From Gordonia paraffinivorans NBRC 108238 (GTDB lineage Bacteria > Actinomycetota > Actinomycetes > Mycobacteriales > Mycobacteriaceae): DNA of 64,000 nucleotides. Below the pieces are notes generated by a model that was given only the letters and a program-made list of their open reading frames with translations, had not been told where the DNA came from and searched no databases. A program made the translations under genes and the position numbers. The stretch lies in NCBI RefSeq assembly GCF_000344155.1, contig NZ_BAOQ01000004.1, positions 1 to 64,000 on the forward strand, given 5' to 3'. This document shows positions 28,100-36,784 of the stretch, piece after piece. Every line of letters begins with the position of its first letter. Position 1 is the first letter of the stretch.

Positions 28100-28792
28100 A
28101 TGGCGCAGACGGTGATCGTGTCCGGCGGTACGGGCGGACTCGGCTCGGCGGTGACGAGGAGGCTGCTCGACGACGGCTGGCGCGTGGTGGTGCCGTGGGT
28201 CGTCGAGTCCGAACTGTCACGGCTGCCCGAATCGGATGCTCTCGTGACGCTCGAGGCCGACCTCTTCGACGAGTCGTCGGTCGCCGAGGTCGTGTCGGTC
28301 GCCGCGGCCGACACGTCGGCACCGGTGAGGGCCGCGGTCAACCTCGTCGGCGGATTCGCGATGGGGGAGCGGGTGCACGCGACGCCGATCGGTGAGTTCG
28401 AGCGCCTGCTGCAGCTCAACCTGCGCCCGCTGTATCTCCTGTCCGCGGCGGCGATCCCGAAGCTGATCGAGGCGGGCGGCGGTTCGGTGGTCGGTGTCTC
28501 GGCCAAGGCGGCGTTCGCGCCGTTCTCCGGTGCGGCCGGCTACATCACGTCGAAGGCCGCGGTCTGGGCGTTCATCTCGGCGCTCGCCGCCGAGTACAAG
28601 GACGACGGCATCCGGGCCAACGCCATCCTGCCCTCGGTGATCGACACCCCGGGCAACCGCGAGAGCCAGCCGGACTCGTCCCGAAAGGGGTGGGTGTCAC
28701 CCGAGTCGATCGCCGAGACGATCGCGTTCCTGGTCTCCGACGCCTCCGCCGCGGTCACCGGGGCTCAGGTGCCGGTGCCCGGGGTCGGCTGA
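28100..28792 (+). CDS. short-chain dehydrogenase/reductase
   Basis: A 230-residue SDR with cofactor motif SGGTGGLG (8-15), NLVGG in place of the NNAG strand, and the catalytic set Ser134, Tyr148 and Lys152 (YITSK). It should oxidise or reduce a hydroxyl/keto group with NAD(P). It is a single gene, divergent from the alpha/beta hydrolase and convergent with the amidohydrolase; the shared region suggests they belong to one catabolic neighbourhood. Confidence 0.86.
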   Translation: MAQTVIVSGGTGGLGSAVTRRLLDDGWRVVVPWVVESELSRLPESDALVTLEADLFDESSVAEVVSVAAADTSAPVRAAVNLVGGFAMGERVHATPIGEFERLLQLNLRPLYLLSAAAIPKLIEAGGGSVVGVSAKAAFAPFSGAAGYITSKAAVWAFISALAAEYKDDGIRANAILPSVIDTPGNRESQPDSSRKGWVSPESIAETIAFLVSDASAAVTGAQVPVPGVG

Positions 28793-28801
28793 CGGCGGCC
28801 G

Positions 28802-30202
28802 TCAGCCGACCCGGCGGTAGACGACCCGCCCGCGGATCATCGTGCAGCGCACGGCTTCCGATCCCGCGGCGAGGGCTTCGTCGAGTACGCGATCGAGGAG
28901 GACGACGTCGGCGGGTGCGCCGACGCGGATCGAGCGCGGTGGACCGCCGGGCTGCTGCGCCGACGTCAGGAATCGCCCGAGAGCCGTGGTGCGGCCGATC
29001 CTCTCGTCGGCCCCGACGGTCCGCCCGTCCGGCGCGAGCCGCGTCGCGGCCGCGTCGACGACCTCCCACGGGTCCACCGGGCCGTACGGCGCGTCGCTGG
29101 ACAGTCCGACGGGCACCCCGTGGTCGACGAGCGAGCGGCAGCGGTAGAGGTCGCCGACGTCGGTGGCGTCGAGTCGATCGACGAAGTCGTTCCCGCGGTC
29201 GGCGATGAAGCCCGGTTGGGTGACGACCGGCAGGTTCCGCTGCCGGAGGTCGTCGACGGTATCGGGCGCGATGATCGCTCCGTGTTCGATCCGGTCGTCG
29301 GGATGCGGGCCGGCCTCGTCGAGGGCCGCGAGCAACAGGATCAGTGACTCCCGGGTCACGCTGTGCACGGCGACGCCGCGACCGACGTTGTGCGCGAGGC
29401 GAATCCGATCGCACAGCCACGCGAGATCGGGGAGGTCGGAGTCGGCGAGGACGATCTTCTGCGGACCCACGGTCACCGTGTCGGGGAGCCCGGTCGTCCC
29501 CGTCGGCGCGCCCAGGAGATGGAGCCGCTGCGGCACCGCGTCGTGCGTGTGTGCCCCGACGAGGGCGTCGACCGTCGCCGGGGACAGGTCCGGGGTGGCG
29601 TCGGTGACGCCGGTGACGCCGTACCGTGCGAGTTCGGCGCCGACCTCCGACAGATCCGGCGGACCGGTGTCGGGGAGTCGTGAGCGCAGCCAGTCGTCGG
29701 CACGCCACACGCGTCCGGTGGGTGTTCCCGAGGGGTCCCGTTCCACGCCCGGGTGCTCGGCCGTCGCAAGTCCGGCGGCCTCGGAGGCCATCGTGTTGAG
29801 GAACCACACCGCACCGCTGCGATGCTGGACGCGAACGGGGCGCCGGGCGTGGAGGCGGTCGAGATCTGACGAATCGAGGAGTCCGGCAACGGTTTCCACG
29901 TACCCGATGCCGCGGACCCAGCCGGCACTGTCGGCGTCGGCGGCCGCGAGTGCGGCGCGGAGTCCGTCGGGATCGGTGACTCGGGGCGGGCCGCAGTGCA
30001 CCGAGGCCCTGGCCGCGGCCAGCGCGTGCAGGTGGATGTGGTGGTCGTGGAGGCCGGGGATGAGCGCGCCGTGCCGGGCATCGATGACCTCGGCGTCACG
30101 CGGGATCGGCAGGTCGGCGCCGATCCCGGCGATCACACCGTCGTCGATCAGGACATCACGGTGGCCCTCGGGTAGTGCGACCTGCCGGAACACGACCGTC
30201 AT
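28802..30202 (-). CDS. YtcJ-like amidohydrolase
   Basis: A 466-residue metal-dependent amidohydrolase (Amidohydro_3 type). Metal ligands His55-x-His57 lie in GLHDHHIHL; further His residues lie in VAVHSVTRES and RIEHGAII, and the C-terminal Asp in GLSSDAPYGP. It should hydrolyse an amide, imide or cyclic C-N bond in the cytoplasm. Its ATG at 30202 overlaps the stop of the CoA-transferase gene (ATGA), so the two are coupled, an unusual pairing that hints at release of an acid which is then activated to a CoA ester (inference). Confidence 0.85.
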   Translation of the reverse strand: MTVVFRQVALPEGHRDVLIDDGVIAGIGADLPIPRDAEVIDARHGALIPGLHDHHIHLHALAAARASVHCGPPRVTDPDGLRAALAAADADSAGWVRGIGYVETVAGLLDSSDLDRLHARRPVRVQHRSGAVWFLNTMASEAAGLATAEHPGVERDPSGTPTGRVWRADDWLRSRLPDTGPPDLSEVGAELARYGVTGVTDATPDLSPATVDALVGAHTHDAVPQRLHLLGAPTGTTGLPDTVTVGPQKIVLADSDLPDLAWLCDRIRLAHNVGRGVAVHSVTRESLILLLAALDEAGPHPDDRIEHGAIIAPDTVDDLRQRNLPVVTQPGFIADRGNDFVDRLDATDVGDLYRCRSLVDHGVPVGLSSDAPYGPVDPWEVVDAAATRLAPDGRTVGADERIGRTTALGRFLTSAQQPGGPPRSIRVGAPADVVLLDRVLDEALAAGSEAVRCTMIRGRVVYRRVG

Positions 30203-31455
30203 CGGGTGATCCCGAGGTCGGCGAGAACGGCGTCGGTGTCGCGGCCCGGGGCGGGTGCATCCCCCGTCACGGCACGGGGCCGCGGTGGTGCGAGTTCGAC
30301 GGCGGCGGAATCGGTGTCGACCAGCCACCGCCGGCCGTCGTGACGCGGCGTGCGGGTCGCGGTCCCGTCGAGGGTGGCCGCGACGGTCGCCCGCATAGAG
30401 ATGTCCCAGAGGGCGCCGGGACCGTGTGCGGGCCTCGACATGGCCAGTGCCGCCGCGGTCAGTCCGGCGAGCGGGTCGGCGATCGCGTCCCCGACGAACA
30501 CCGGGTCGAGGTCGTCTCGGGCCACGAGTCCGGCCGAGGCGGCGACGTCGTCGCCGAAACCGATCCGGTCGAAGTCTCGTCCGGCGGCGGTGATCGAGAT
30601 CCAGGTGCCTCCTGACGCGACGAAATCCTCGCTGCTCAGCCCGAATCCACGCAGCGCGCGTGGTCGCGACGCCTCGATGACGACGTCCGCGGCGTCGACG
30701 AGCCGATGCAGAGCGGTCCGGTCGGGGTCCACCGCGGGGTCGAGGACGACCGACTCGTGCCCGCCGTGCAGGAGGCGGTAGAAATCGGCGTCGCCTCGGC
30801 GGGCACCGTCGGGGCGCGCCGGCGTCTCGACCTTCACCACGCGCGCGCCGGCGAGCCCGAGCAGATGGGCGCACAGCGGTCCCGCCCACAGGGCGGAGAA
30901 GTCGACGACGAGCAGGCCGTCCACCGACCGGGGGTCCCCGTGGGGAGTCAGGTCGGCGTGGGGCGCGTCGACGGATTCGATCTCGTCCGTGGCGCGGTTC
31001 TCCGGAATGCCGCCCCCGGCCACGCCCAACAGTGTTGCGCGCTCGTCGAATTCGGCACGGGTGTGTTCGTGTAGCCAATCGGCCAGCGCAGGCCAGACCG
31101 TGGTGTGGTCGACCTCGCGCTCGATCAGTGCGCCCAGCAGGAGCGGGTCGTCGGGACGTGCGCAGCTCACGGCGACCCAGCCGTCGGCCGCCGGTAGGAG
31201 TCGTCCGGCGCCCCCGGGGGTCAGCGGCCCCCGTCGACGTTGGCCGGTGAACGCCGCGCGTTCGGCGAGGATCGTCGCGCCGTCGACGTCGACCGAGCCG
31301 GAGGTCGCCGTGCGGATCCAGTCGGTGAGTTCCCGGGCTCGGGCTGCGGCGTGACCGGGCGGGACGAGAGGAGGGCCGTCGGGTCGTCCGGTGAGGTGCG
31401 GGACCCCGCTCTCGGCCCAGGCGCGTACCGGGTCGTACGACGCGTTGCTGGTCAC
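30199..31455 (-). CDS. class III (CaiB/frc family) CoA-transferase
   Basis: A 418-residue protein whose second half carries the family signature VVDFSALWAGPLCAHLLGLA followed by ARVVKVETP, typical of the formyl-CoA/carnitine CoA-transferase family. The N-terminal half is unusual for the family (RLLPAADGWVAVSC), as if domains were permuted. It should move CoA between acids. Start is GTG at 31455. It is coupled to the downstream amidohydrolase and divergent, across 48 bases, from an unusual crotonase, which suggests shared control. Confidence 0.85.
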   Translation of the reverse strand: MTSNASYDPVRAWAESGVPHLTGRPDGPPLVPPGHAAARARELTDWIRTATSGSVDVDGATILAERAAFTGQRRRGPLTPGGAGRLLPAADGWVAVSCARPDDPLLLGALIEREVDHTTVWPALADWLHEHTRAEFDERATLLGVAGGGIPENRATDEIESVDAPHADLTPHGDPRSVDGLLVVDFSALWAGPLCAHLLGLAGARVVKVETPARPDGARRGDADFYRLLHGGHESVVLDPAVDPDRTALHRLVDAADVVIEASRPRALRGFGLSSEDFVASGGTWISITAAGRDFDRIGFGDDVAASAGLVARDDLDPVFVGDAIADPLAGLTAAALAMSRPAHGPGALWDISMRATVAATLDGTATRTPRHDGRRWLVDTDSAAVELAPPRPRAVTGDAPAPGRDTDAVLADLGITR

Positions 31456-31503
31456 GGGCGAAATGCTACCGTCCGCACGACAATGCTCAGGAGGTTCACC
31501 GCC

Positions 31504-32574
31504 ATGCACGTTCGACGTATCTCCATCGCCGACCTCGCCGCCGACCCGGTCATCGGGGGCGGCGGGGACCTGTTCGGGACCGGGGCCGCGGTGTCGATCC
31601 CGGTGACGCTGGTCGATCTCGACGCGCGGGTGCCGGTCGACGTCCTCGACCGCGCGGTCGCCCGCGCGCAGTCGGCGGACACCGTCCTGGTCGGGATCTC
31701 GTCCGGGCCGGTCGCGGCGGAGTTGCGTCCACTGACCGAGGCACTCGACCTGACCGTCGCGCCCACGGCCGATCACCGCTCGGTCGTCGGCGCCGACGAC
31801 CTCGCCGGCGACGTCGAGTCGCTCGTCACGGCGTTCGTCGACGCTCTCGCCCGATGCCCGCAGGCCTCCCTGGTCGCCGCACAGGTCGTCCGGGTGGCGG
31901 AGCCGCTCGGGCCGGTGGCCGCCATCGACGTCGAGTCCCTCGGCTACTCGACGCTGCAGGGCGGGGCCGAGTACGGGAGCTGGCTGGAAGAGCGTCGTGC
32001 CCTGGGGCGTCCGCTGCCGCCGCCCCCGGCCACCGAGCCGGTGCTGCTCGCCCGTGAGGGAGAGGTCCTGCGGATCACCCTGAACCGGCCCGAGCGCCGC
32101 AACGCCTACGGGACGTCGCTGCGCGACGCACTCGTCGAGGCGCTGCGCATCGCGGTGCTCGACGACTCCGTCGAGCACGTCGTCATCGACGGTGCCGGCA
32201 GCTCGTTCTGTGCCGGAGGGGATCTCGACGAGTTCGGCCACATGCCCGACGCGACGACCGCCCACCTGATCCGGACGCGCGGCGGCGCCGGCCGACTCGT
32301 GGCCGAGCTCGCCGATCGGGTCGAGGTCCGGCTGCACGGCCACTGCGTGGGCGCGGGCATCGAGATCCCCGCCTTCGCGCGGCGCGTCGTGGCCGCACCC
32401 GACACCCGCATCCGCCTGCCCGAGGTCTCGATGGGTCTCATCCCCGGGGCCGGCGGCACGGCGAGCGTCCCGCGGCGTATCGGCCGCTGGCGCGCGCTGT
32501 ACCTCTTCGTCACCGGGGCCGAGCTCGACGCGGGGCAGGCATTGCGGTGGGGGCTGGTCGACGAGATCGCCTGA
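31504..32574 (+). CDS. enoyl-CoA hydratase with an extra N-terminal domain
   Basis: A 356-residue protein. Residues about 178-356 are a crotonase domain with oxyanion loop SFCAGGDL and both catalytic glutamates, Glu287 (GAGIE) and Glu307 (RLPEVSMG). Residues 1-170 form an additional alpha/beta region that may be a degenerate crotonase-like half (ISSGPVAAELRPL; VESLGYSTLQGG). The ATG at 31504 follows AGGAGG. It is divergent from the CoA-transferase gene across 48 bases, with no known operator visible. It probably hydrates an enoyl-CoA made in the same pathway. Confidence 0.8.
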   Translation: MHVRRISIADLAADPVIGGGGDLFGTGAAVSIPVTLVDLDARVPVDVLDRAVARAQSADTVLVGISSGPVAAELRPLTEALDLTVAPTADHRSVVGADDLAGDVESLVTAFVDALARCPQASLVAAQVVRVAEPLGPVAAIDVESLGYSTLQGGAEYGSWLEERRALGRPLPPPPATEPVLLAREGEVLRITLNRPERRNAYGTSLRDALVEALRIAVLDDSVEHVVIDGAGSSFCAGGDLDEFGHMPDATTAHLIRTRGGAGRLVAELADRVEVRLHGHCVGAGIEIPAFARRVVAAPDTRIRLPEVSMGLIPGAGGTASVPRRIGRWRALYLFVTGAELDAGQALRWGLVDEIA

Positions 32575-32805
32575 CCGGGACACCCACCCGTGTTCCGTGA
32601 ACCCTCCGGGCGATGTGGGGAAGGGATTGCGCACGAGGATGGTCCTGCGGAACGGCGCCCGGCACTTGTTTAACTCAGTTGGTTCATCTCCCCCATTCGG
32701 GAAGCGCTCTCTGCTTACCATCACCCGTGAGCAGCGGCCGGCGCCCGATACATCGGTGCTCCTGTTCGCCGCGATCGAACGACATCGGTGAGGGGTCGAC
32801 GACAC
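32575..32805. other. 231-base intergenic region
   Basis: It must contain the promoter of the following hydratase-SDR pair. A small palindrome GTTC-CGT-GAAC lies near 32593. No coding frame or known operator was recognised. Confidence 0.5.
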
Positions 32806-33567
32806 ATGTCGGATGCAGTTCTGGTGGAGCGCCGCGGGCGCATCCTGGTCATCACGATCAACCGTCCGCAGGCGCGCAACGCGATCAACCTCGAGGTCAG
32901 TCAGGCGCTTGCCGACGCGATGGACGAACTCGACGACAGTCCGGACCTGTCGGTGGCGATCCTGACCGGCGCGGGCGGGAACTTCTGCGCGGGAATGGAT
33001 CTCAAGGCCTTCGCCGCCGGCGAGCGGGTCGCCGTCGAGGGTCGGGGCCTCGGGTTCACCCAGAAGCCCCCGCGTAAACCCGTCATCGCGGCCGTCGAGG
33101 GATTCGCACTGGCCGGCGGCACCGAACTCGTGCTGGCGACCGATCTCGTCGTGGCGTCTCGGTCGGCGAGATTCGGCATTCCCGAGGTCAGGCGCGGACT
33201 CGTCGCCGGTGCCGGCGGGCTGCTGCGGCTGCCGAGGAAGATCCCGTACCAGAAGGCGCTCGAACTCGCGCTGACCGGCGACGACTTCACCGCCGAGCAG
33301 GCCGCCGGCTGGGGATTGGTGAACATCCTCACCGAGGACGGGGGAGCTCTGGACGGAGCAATCCATCTCGCGGAGAAGATCACCGGGAACGGCCCGCTGG
33401 CCGTCGCCATCACCAAGCGGATCATCGCCGAGTCGGAGTCGTGGGGCGACGACGAGAAGTGGGACCGGCAGGCCGAGCTGCTCGCCCCGGTCTTCACCTC
33501 GAAGGACGCCCTCGAGGGCGCGAAGGCGTTCGCGGAGAAGCGCAAGCCGCGGTGGACCGGGGCCTGA
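32806..33567 (+). CDS. enoyl-CoA hydratase
   Basis: A 253-residue crotonase with a full active site: oxyanion loop FCAGMDL (60-66), Glu107 in AGGTELVLATD and Glu127 in GIPEVRRG. It should add water to trans-2-enoyl-CoA in beta-oxidation. It resembles the EchA19 type of the steroid regulon, but no KstR site precedes it, so the substrate is open. The SDR that follows 39 bases later would oxidise the hydroxyacyl-CoA product, making a two-step module. Confidence 0.88.
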   Translation: MSDAVLVERRGRILVITINRPQARNAINLEVSQALADAMDELDDSPDLSVAILTGAGGNFCAGMDLKAFAAGERVAVEGRGLGFTQKPPRKPVIAAVEGFALAGGTELVLATDLVVASRSARFGIPEVRRGLVAGAGGLLRLPRKIPYQKALELALTGDDFTAEQAAGWGLVNILTEDGGALDGAIHLAEKITGNGPLAVAITKRIIAESESWGDDEKWDRQAELLAPVFTSKDALEGAKAFAEKRKPRWTGA

Positions 33568-33606
33568 GCCCGGCTCGTCCACGTGAGATCGACCTGAGGA
33601 GAACAC

Positions 33607-34377
33607 ATGTCGCTTGAGGGTGAGGTCGCCATCGTCACCGGCGGGGCCGGTGGCCTCGGTGCGGCGACCGTGCGTCGCCTCCACGCCGCGGGTGCGTCGG
33701 TGGTCATCGCCGACGTCGCCGACGATCCGGCCGAGATGCTCGCCGACGAACTCGGCGAACGGGTCGTCTACGTGCGAACCGACGTCCTCGACGACGAATC
33801 GGTGAACGATGCGCTCGCGCAGGCGGGCCGGCTCGGCGCCCTGCGGTATGCCGTGATCGCCCACGGCGGGTTCGGCGTGGCGTCGCGACTGGTCAACCGG
33901 GACGGATCGCCGCATCCGATGAAGGGCTTCGTCGACACCATCGCCCTGTACCTGACGGGCACCTACAACGTCCTGCGCCTGACCGCCGCGAAGCTCGCGA
34001 CGGGCGAGCCGAAGGAGAACGGCGAGCGCGGGGCGATCGTCATGACCAGCTCGATCGCCGGTTACGAGGGCCAGATCGGGCAGACCGCATACGCGGCCGC
34101 GAAGGCGGGTGTCATGGGCCTCACCCTGTCGGGCGCCCGCGACCTCGGTTCGATCGCGGTCCGCCTCAACACCATCGCACCCGGCACCATGCGCACCCCG
34201 ATCATGGAGTCGATGGGCGAGGATGCGCTCGCGAAGTTCGCGCAGGGTGTCCCGTATCCCAAGCGTCTCGGGTCGCCCGACGAGTACGCGGCGCTCGCTC
34301 AGCACCTCTTGGAGAACACCTACATCAACGGCGAGATCGTCCGGCTCGACGGCGCGCAGCGGTTCCAGCCGCGCTGA
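33607..34377 (+). CDS. type II 3-hydroxyacyl-CoA dehydrogenase-like SDR
   Basis: A 256-residue SDR with cofactor motif TGGAGGLG (11-18), Asp36 favouring NAD, and catalytic Ser148/149, Tyr162 and Lys166 (YAAAK). The insertion around 88-110 and the ENGERGAIVMTSSIAGYEGQ segment are characteristic of HSD10/type II hydroxyacyl-CoA dehydrogenases. It likely oxidises 3-hydroxyacyl-CoA, following the hydratase encoded 39 bases upstream. A ribosome site GAGGAG precedes the ATG. Confidence 0.88.
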   Translation: MSLEGEVAIVTGGAGGLGAATVRRLHAAGASVVIADVADDPAEMLADELGERVVYVRTDVLDDESVNDALAQAGRLGALRYAVIAHGGFGVASRLVNRDGSPHPMKGFVDTIALYLTGTYNVLRLTAAKLATGEPKENGERGAIVMTSSIAGYEGQIGQTAYAAAKAGVMGLTLSGARDLGSIAVRLNTIAPGTMRTPIMESMGEDALAKFAQGVPYPKRLGSPDEYAALAQHLLENTYINGEIVRLDGAQRFQPR

Positions 34378-34447
34378 GTCGGGCAAGACGATTGGTCACG
34401 AACGCCTAACGACGGTCCGCCTCGGCTTGGGGTGGCCCCTGGTCCTC

Positions 34448-34463
34448 GGTAACCTTTGTTACC
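34448..34463. promoter_or_regulatory. palindrome GGTAAC-CTTT-GTTACC before the mycolyltransferase gene
   Basis: Perfect six-base inverted repeat, 32 bases before the GTG start. It fits an operator for a dimeric repressor or activator; the regulator is unknown. Confidence 0.45.
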
Positions 34464-34495
34464 TCTGGGGAAAGAGTCAACAAAAGGGGCTGTTG

Positions 34496-35503
34496 GTGCG
34501 TTCGTGGAAGAAGCGACTGATCGTCGCCGCGTGTGCTGTCGCCGTGGCCACAACCGGATGGGCGCCGGCGGCGCTCGCGGCACCGGCACCTGACCCGAAT
34601 CGTGCCCGGATCGACACCGTCATCCACGGTTCCGCCCAGCAGACGACGCTGATCGTCTGGTCGGGGGCGATGCGCAAGCTGATACCGGTCAACGTCCTGC
34701 GGCCGCGGAACACCAAGAAGCCGGCCCCGACGCTGTATCTGCTGAACGGCGCGGGCGGCGGCGAGGACACCGCCACCTGGGGTGCGAAGACGCAGTACGC
34801 GAAGTTCTTCTCCGACAAGCACGTCAACGTGGTGACCCCGATCGGCGGCGCGTTCTCCTATTACACCGACTGGCAGCGCGACGACGCCGTGCTCGGTCGC
34901 AACAAGTGGCAGACGTTCCTCACCAAGGAGTTGCCGCCGCTGGTGGACAAGGAATTCGCCACCACCGGCAAGAACTCCGTCGCGGGCATCTCGATGGCCG
35001 GCACGTCGGTGCTCAATCTCGCGATCGCCGCACCCCGGCTGTACAAGTCCGTCGCCGCCTACAGCGGGTGTGCCCGGACGAGTGATCCGTTGGGGCAGAC
35101 GTACATCCGGATGGTCGTCGCCGGCAGAGGTGGTGCCGACCTCGACAACATGTGGGGCCCGGTCAACTCGGCGGGCTGGCGCGCGAACGATCCGTACCTC
35201 AACGCCGCGAAGCTGCGCGGCACCAAGGTCTACATGACCAGCGGCACCGGCCTGCCCGGCTGGTACGACCGGCTCGAGGCGCCGCTCATCGCGGGTGACC
35301 CGATGACGCTGGCCAACCAGGTCGTCCTCGGCGGCGTCATCGAGGCCGCGGTCAACGAGTGCACCAAGCAGATGGCACAGCGCCTGCGCGCGTTGAAGAT
35401 CCCGCACAAGGTGCTGTTCCGTCCGGACGGCACCCACTCGTGGGGTTACTGGGAACGCGACCTCAAGACCACCTGGCCGATGATCGCCGCCGATCTGAAG
35501 TGA
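34496..35503 (+). CDS. secreted antigen-85-type mycolyltransferase/esterase
   Basis: A 335-residue exported alpha/beta-hydrolase of the trehalose mycolyltransferase family. The signal peptide covers about 1-29 (RSWKKRL, hydrophobic core, ALAAP). Ser166 lies in AGISMAGTS and His314 in DGTHSWGYW. The segment DNMWGPVNSAGWRANDPYLN matches the antigen 85 pattern. It should transfer mycolic acids from trehalose monomycolate to arabinogalactan or trehalose in the cell envelope, implying a mycolate-bearing host. The GTG start follows AAGGGG. It overlaps the MaoC gene by GTGA. Confidence 0.93.
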   Translation: MRSWKKRLIVAACAVAVATTGWAPAALAAPAPDPNRARIDTVIHGSAQQTTLIVWSGAMRKLIPVNVLRPRNTKKPAPTLYLLNGAGGGEDTATWGAKTQYAKFFSDKHVNVVTPIGGAFSYYTDWQRDDAVLGRNKWQTFLTKELPPLVDKEFATTGKNSVAGISMAGTSVLNLAIAAPRLYKSVAAYSGCARTSDPLGQTYIRMVVAGRGGADLDNMWGPVNSAGWRANDPYLNAAKLRGTKVYMTSGTGLPGWYDRLEAPLIAGDPMTLANQVVLGGVIEAAVNECTKQMAQRLRALKIPHKVLFRPDGTHSWGYWERDLKTTWPMIAADLK

Positions 35504-35958
35504 CCGGGCAGGACGGGATCCGGGTCGAGGACCTCCGACCCGGGCGGGTGATCGCGCTGGGTTCACACACGGTGACCGAAGCCGAGATCGTGGAGTTCGC
35601 GCGGGCGTGGGACCCCCAGGACTTCCACGTCGACAAGGAACTCGCGGCGGCGCGTGCCTACGGCGGGCTCATCGCCAGCGGTATCCACACCATGGCCGTC
35701 TATCAGCGTCTCTGCGTCGACGGCGTGCTGCGCCGGCTGCCGGTGATCGCCGGGAAGCGCCTCGCCGAGACCGTCTTTCTGCGTCCGGTCCGTCCCGGGG
35801 ACACCCTCACCGGGACGATGACCGTCGACGCGGTCGAGTTCGACGACCGCGGCCGGGCCCTGGTCACCTCGACCGGTGAGCTGGTCAACGACGACGGCAA
35901 GCCGGTGTTCCGGACGGTCGTCGAGGCGTACATGCGCGTCCGGGACGTGTCGGCGTGA
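35500..35958 (+). CDS. MaoC-like (hot-dog) dehydratase
   Basis: A 152-residue hot-dog protein with the hydratase-2 motif WDPQDFHVD (Asp38, His43) and the following GGLIASGIHTMA helix. It should act on 2-enoyl-CoA or 3-hydroxyacyl thioesters. The GTG at 35500 overlaps the mycolyltransferase stop, so the two are translationally coupled, perhaps reflecting mycolate or other lipid metabolism; the specific substrate is unknown. It is convergent with kstR. Confidence 0.85.
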   Translation: MTGQDGIRVEDLRPGRVIALGSHTVTEAEIVEFARAWDPQDFHVDKELAAARAYGGLIASGIHTMAVYQRLCVDGVLRRLPVIAGKRLAETVFLRPVRPGDTLTGTMTVDAVEFDDRGRALVTSTGELVNDDGKPVFRTVVEAYMRVRDVSA

Positions 35959-35991
35959 TCCCCCGGGCCGGTGATCCCGTGCCCGTGAGTC

Positions 35992-36648
35992 TCAGTCCTG
36001 CTTGACCCGGTCCTTCAGCAGCAGGCGCACGGTCAGTTCGAGCCGGTTGGTGACGTCGGTGGCCGACGCCCGGCGGGTGAGCCACTGGACGAGGTTCGAC
36101 ATCCACACGTCCGAGAGCACGCGCGCGATGGCGAGATCCTCCTCGGTCGGTTCGCCCTCGTCGACGATGGCGTTGGCCAGCAGTCGGTCGATGATGTTCG
36201 CGACCTGGTCGACCTCAGCGGTCGCCGAGGCGTCGGCGAACATGAACGCGCGCGTCATCGCCTCGGTGAGCAACGGGTCGCGCTGCATCGCGAACGTGAT
36301 CATGTCGAGGACGTGGCGGAGTCGGTCGATCGCGTTGTCGCCGCGCAACTGCGAGCGGTCGACCTTCGACTCGACGCGCTCGAACTCGCGCGCGAGCGCG
36401 GTCACCAGCAGGTGGACCTTGGACGGGAAGTAACGGTAGAGCGTGCCCACCGCGACGTCGGCCTTGTCGGCGACGGTGCGCATCTGGACGGCGTCGTAAC
36501 CGCCTTTCGAGGCGAGGGCGAGGGTCGCGTCGAGGATGCGGCGACGCCGCTCGCGCTGCGCGGACGAACCGGATTCGGGAGACGCTGCGGGGGTCGGGGA
36601 ACCACCGGGCGCGTCAACCGCGGCATTGCCTGGTGCAGAGCGGGCCAT
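35992..36648 (-). CDS. kstR: TetR-family repressor of steroid catabolism, KstR
   Basis: A 218-residue TetR regulator. The segments SAQRERRRRILDATLALASKGG and VADKADVAVGTLYRYFPSKVHLL (HTH about 54-76) and the C-terminal SDVWMSNLVQWLTRRASATDV match mycobacterial KstR closely. KstR represses cholesterol side-chain and ring genes and is released by 3-oxo-cholestenoyl-CoA-type ligands (established for the family). The ATG at 36648 was preferred; a GTG at 36699 would add 17 residues. It diverges from fadE34 around a perfect operator, so it is autoregulated. Confidence 0.95.
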   Translation of the reverse strand: MARSAPGNAAVDAPGGSPTPAASPESGSSAQRERRRRILDATLALASKGGYDAVQMRTVADKADVAVGTLYRYFPSKVHLLVTALAREFERVESKVDRSQLRGDNAIDRLRHVLDMITFAMQRDPLLTEAMTRAFMFADASATAEVDQVANIIDRLLANAIVDEGEPTEEDLAIARVLSDVWMSNLVQWLTRRASATDVTNRLELTVRLLLKDRVKQD

Positions 36649-36733
36649 GTGTTTACGAACATCCTCACGTGATCGGCGACCGGGTAGGCGGGGAATCACG
36701 GGTGGCTACCCGATCACCTCCACCCATGGCATA

Positions 36734-36749
36734 TTAGAACAGGTTCTAA
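36734..36749. promoter_or_regulatory. KstR operator between kstR and fadE34
   Basis: Perfect 16-base palindrome TTAGAAC-AG-GTTCTAA matching the KstR consensus TAGAAC-N2-GTTCTA. It sits in the divergent promoter region and should control both genes. Confidence 0.93.
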
Positions 36750-36784
36750 TTATTCCTCACAACCCGACATGCAGAGGATCACCC

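Noticed and set aside
32593-32603. GTTC-CGT-GAAC as a KstR site before the hydratase-SDR pair
   Set aside because: The halves are in the opposite order (GTTC..GAAC, not GAAC..GTTC) and the flanks do not match.
30199-34386. A single 1395-codon minus-strand protein including the CoA-transferase
   Set aside because: Only the part from the GTG at 31455 looks like protein; the upstream part is antisense to the hydratase and SDR genes.
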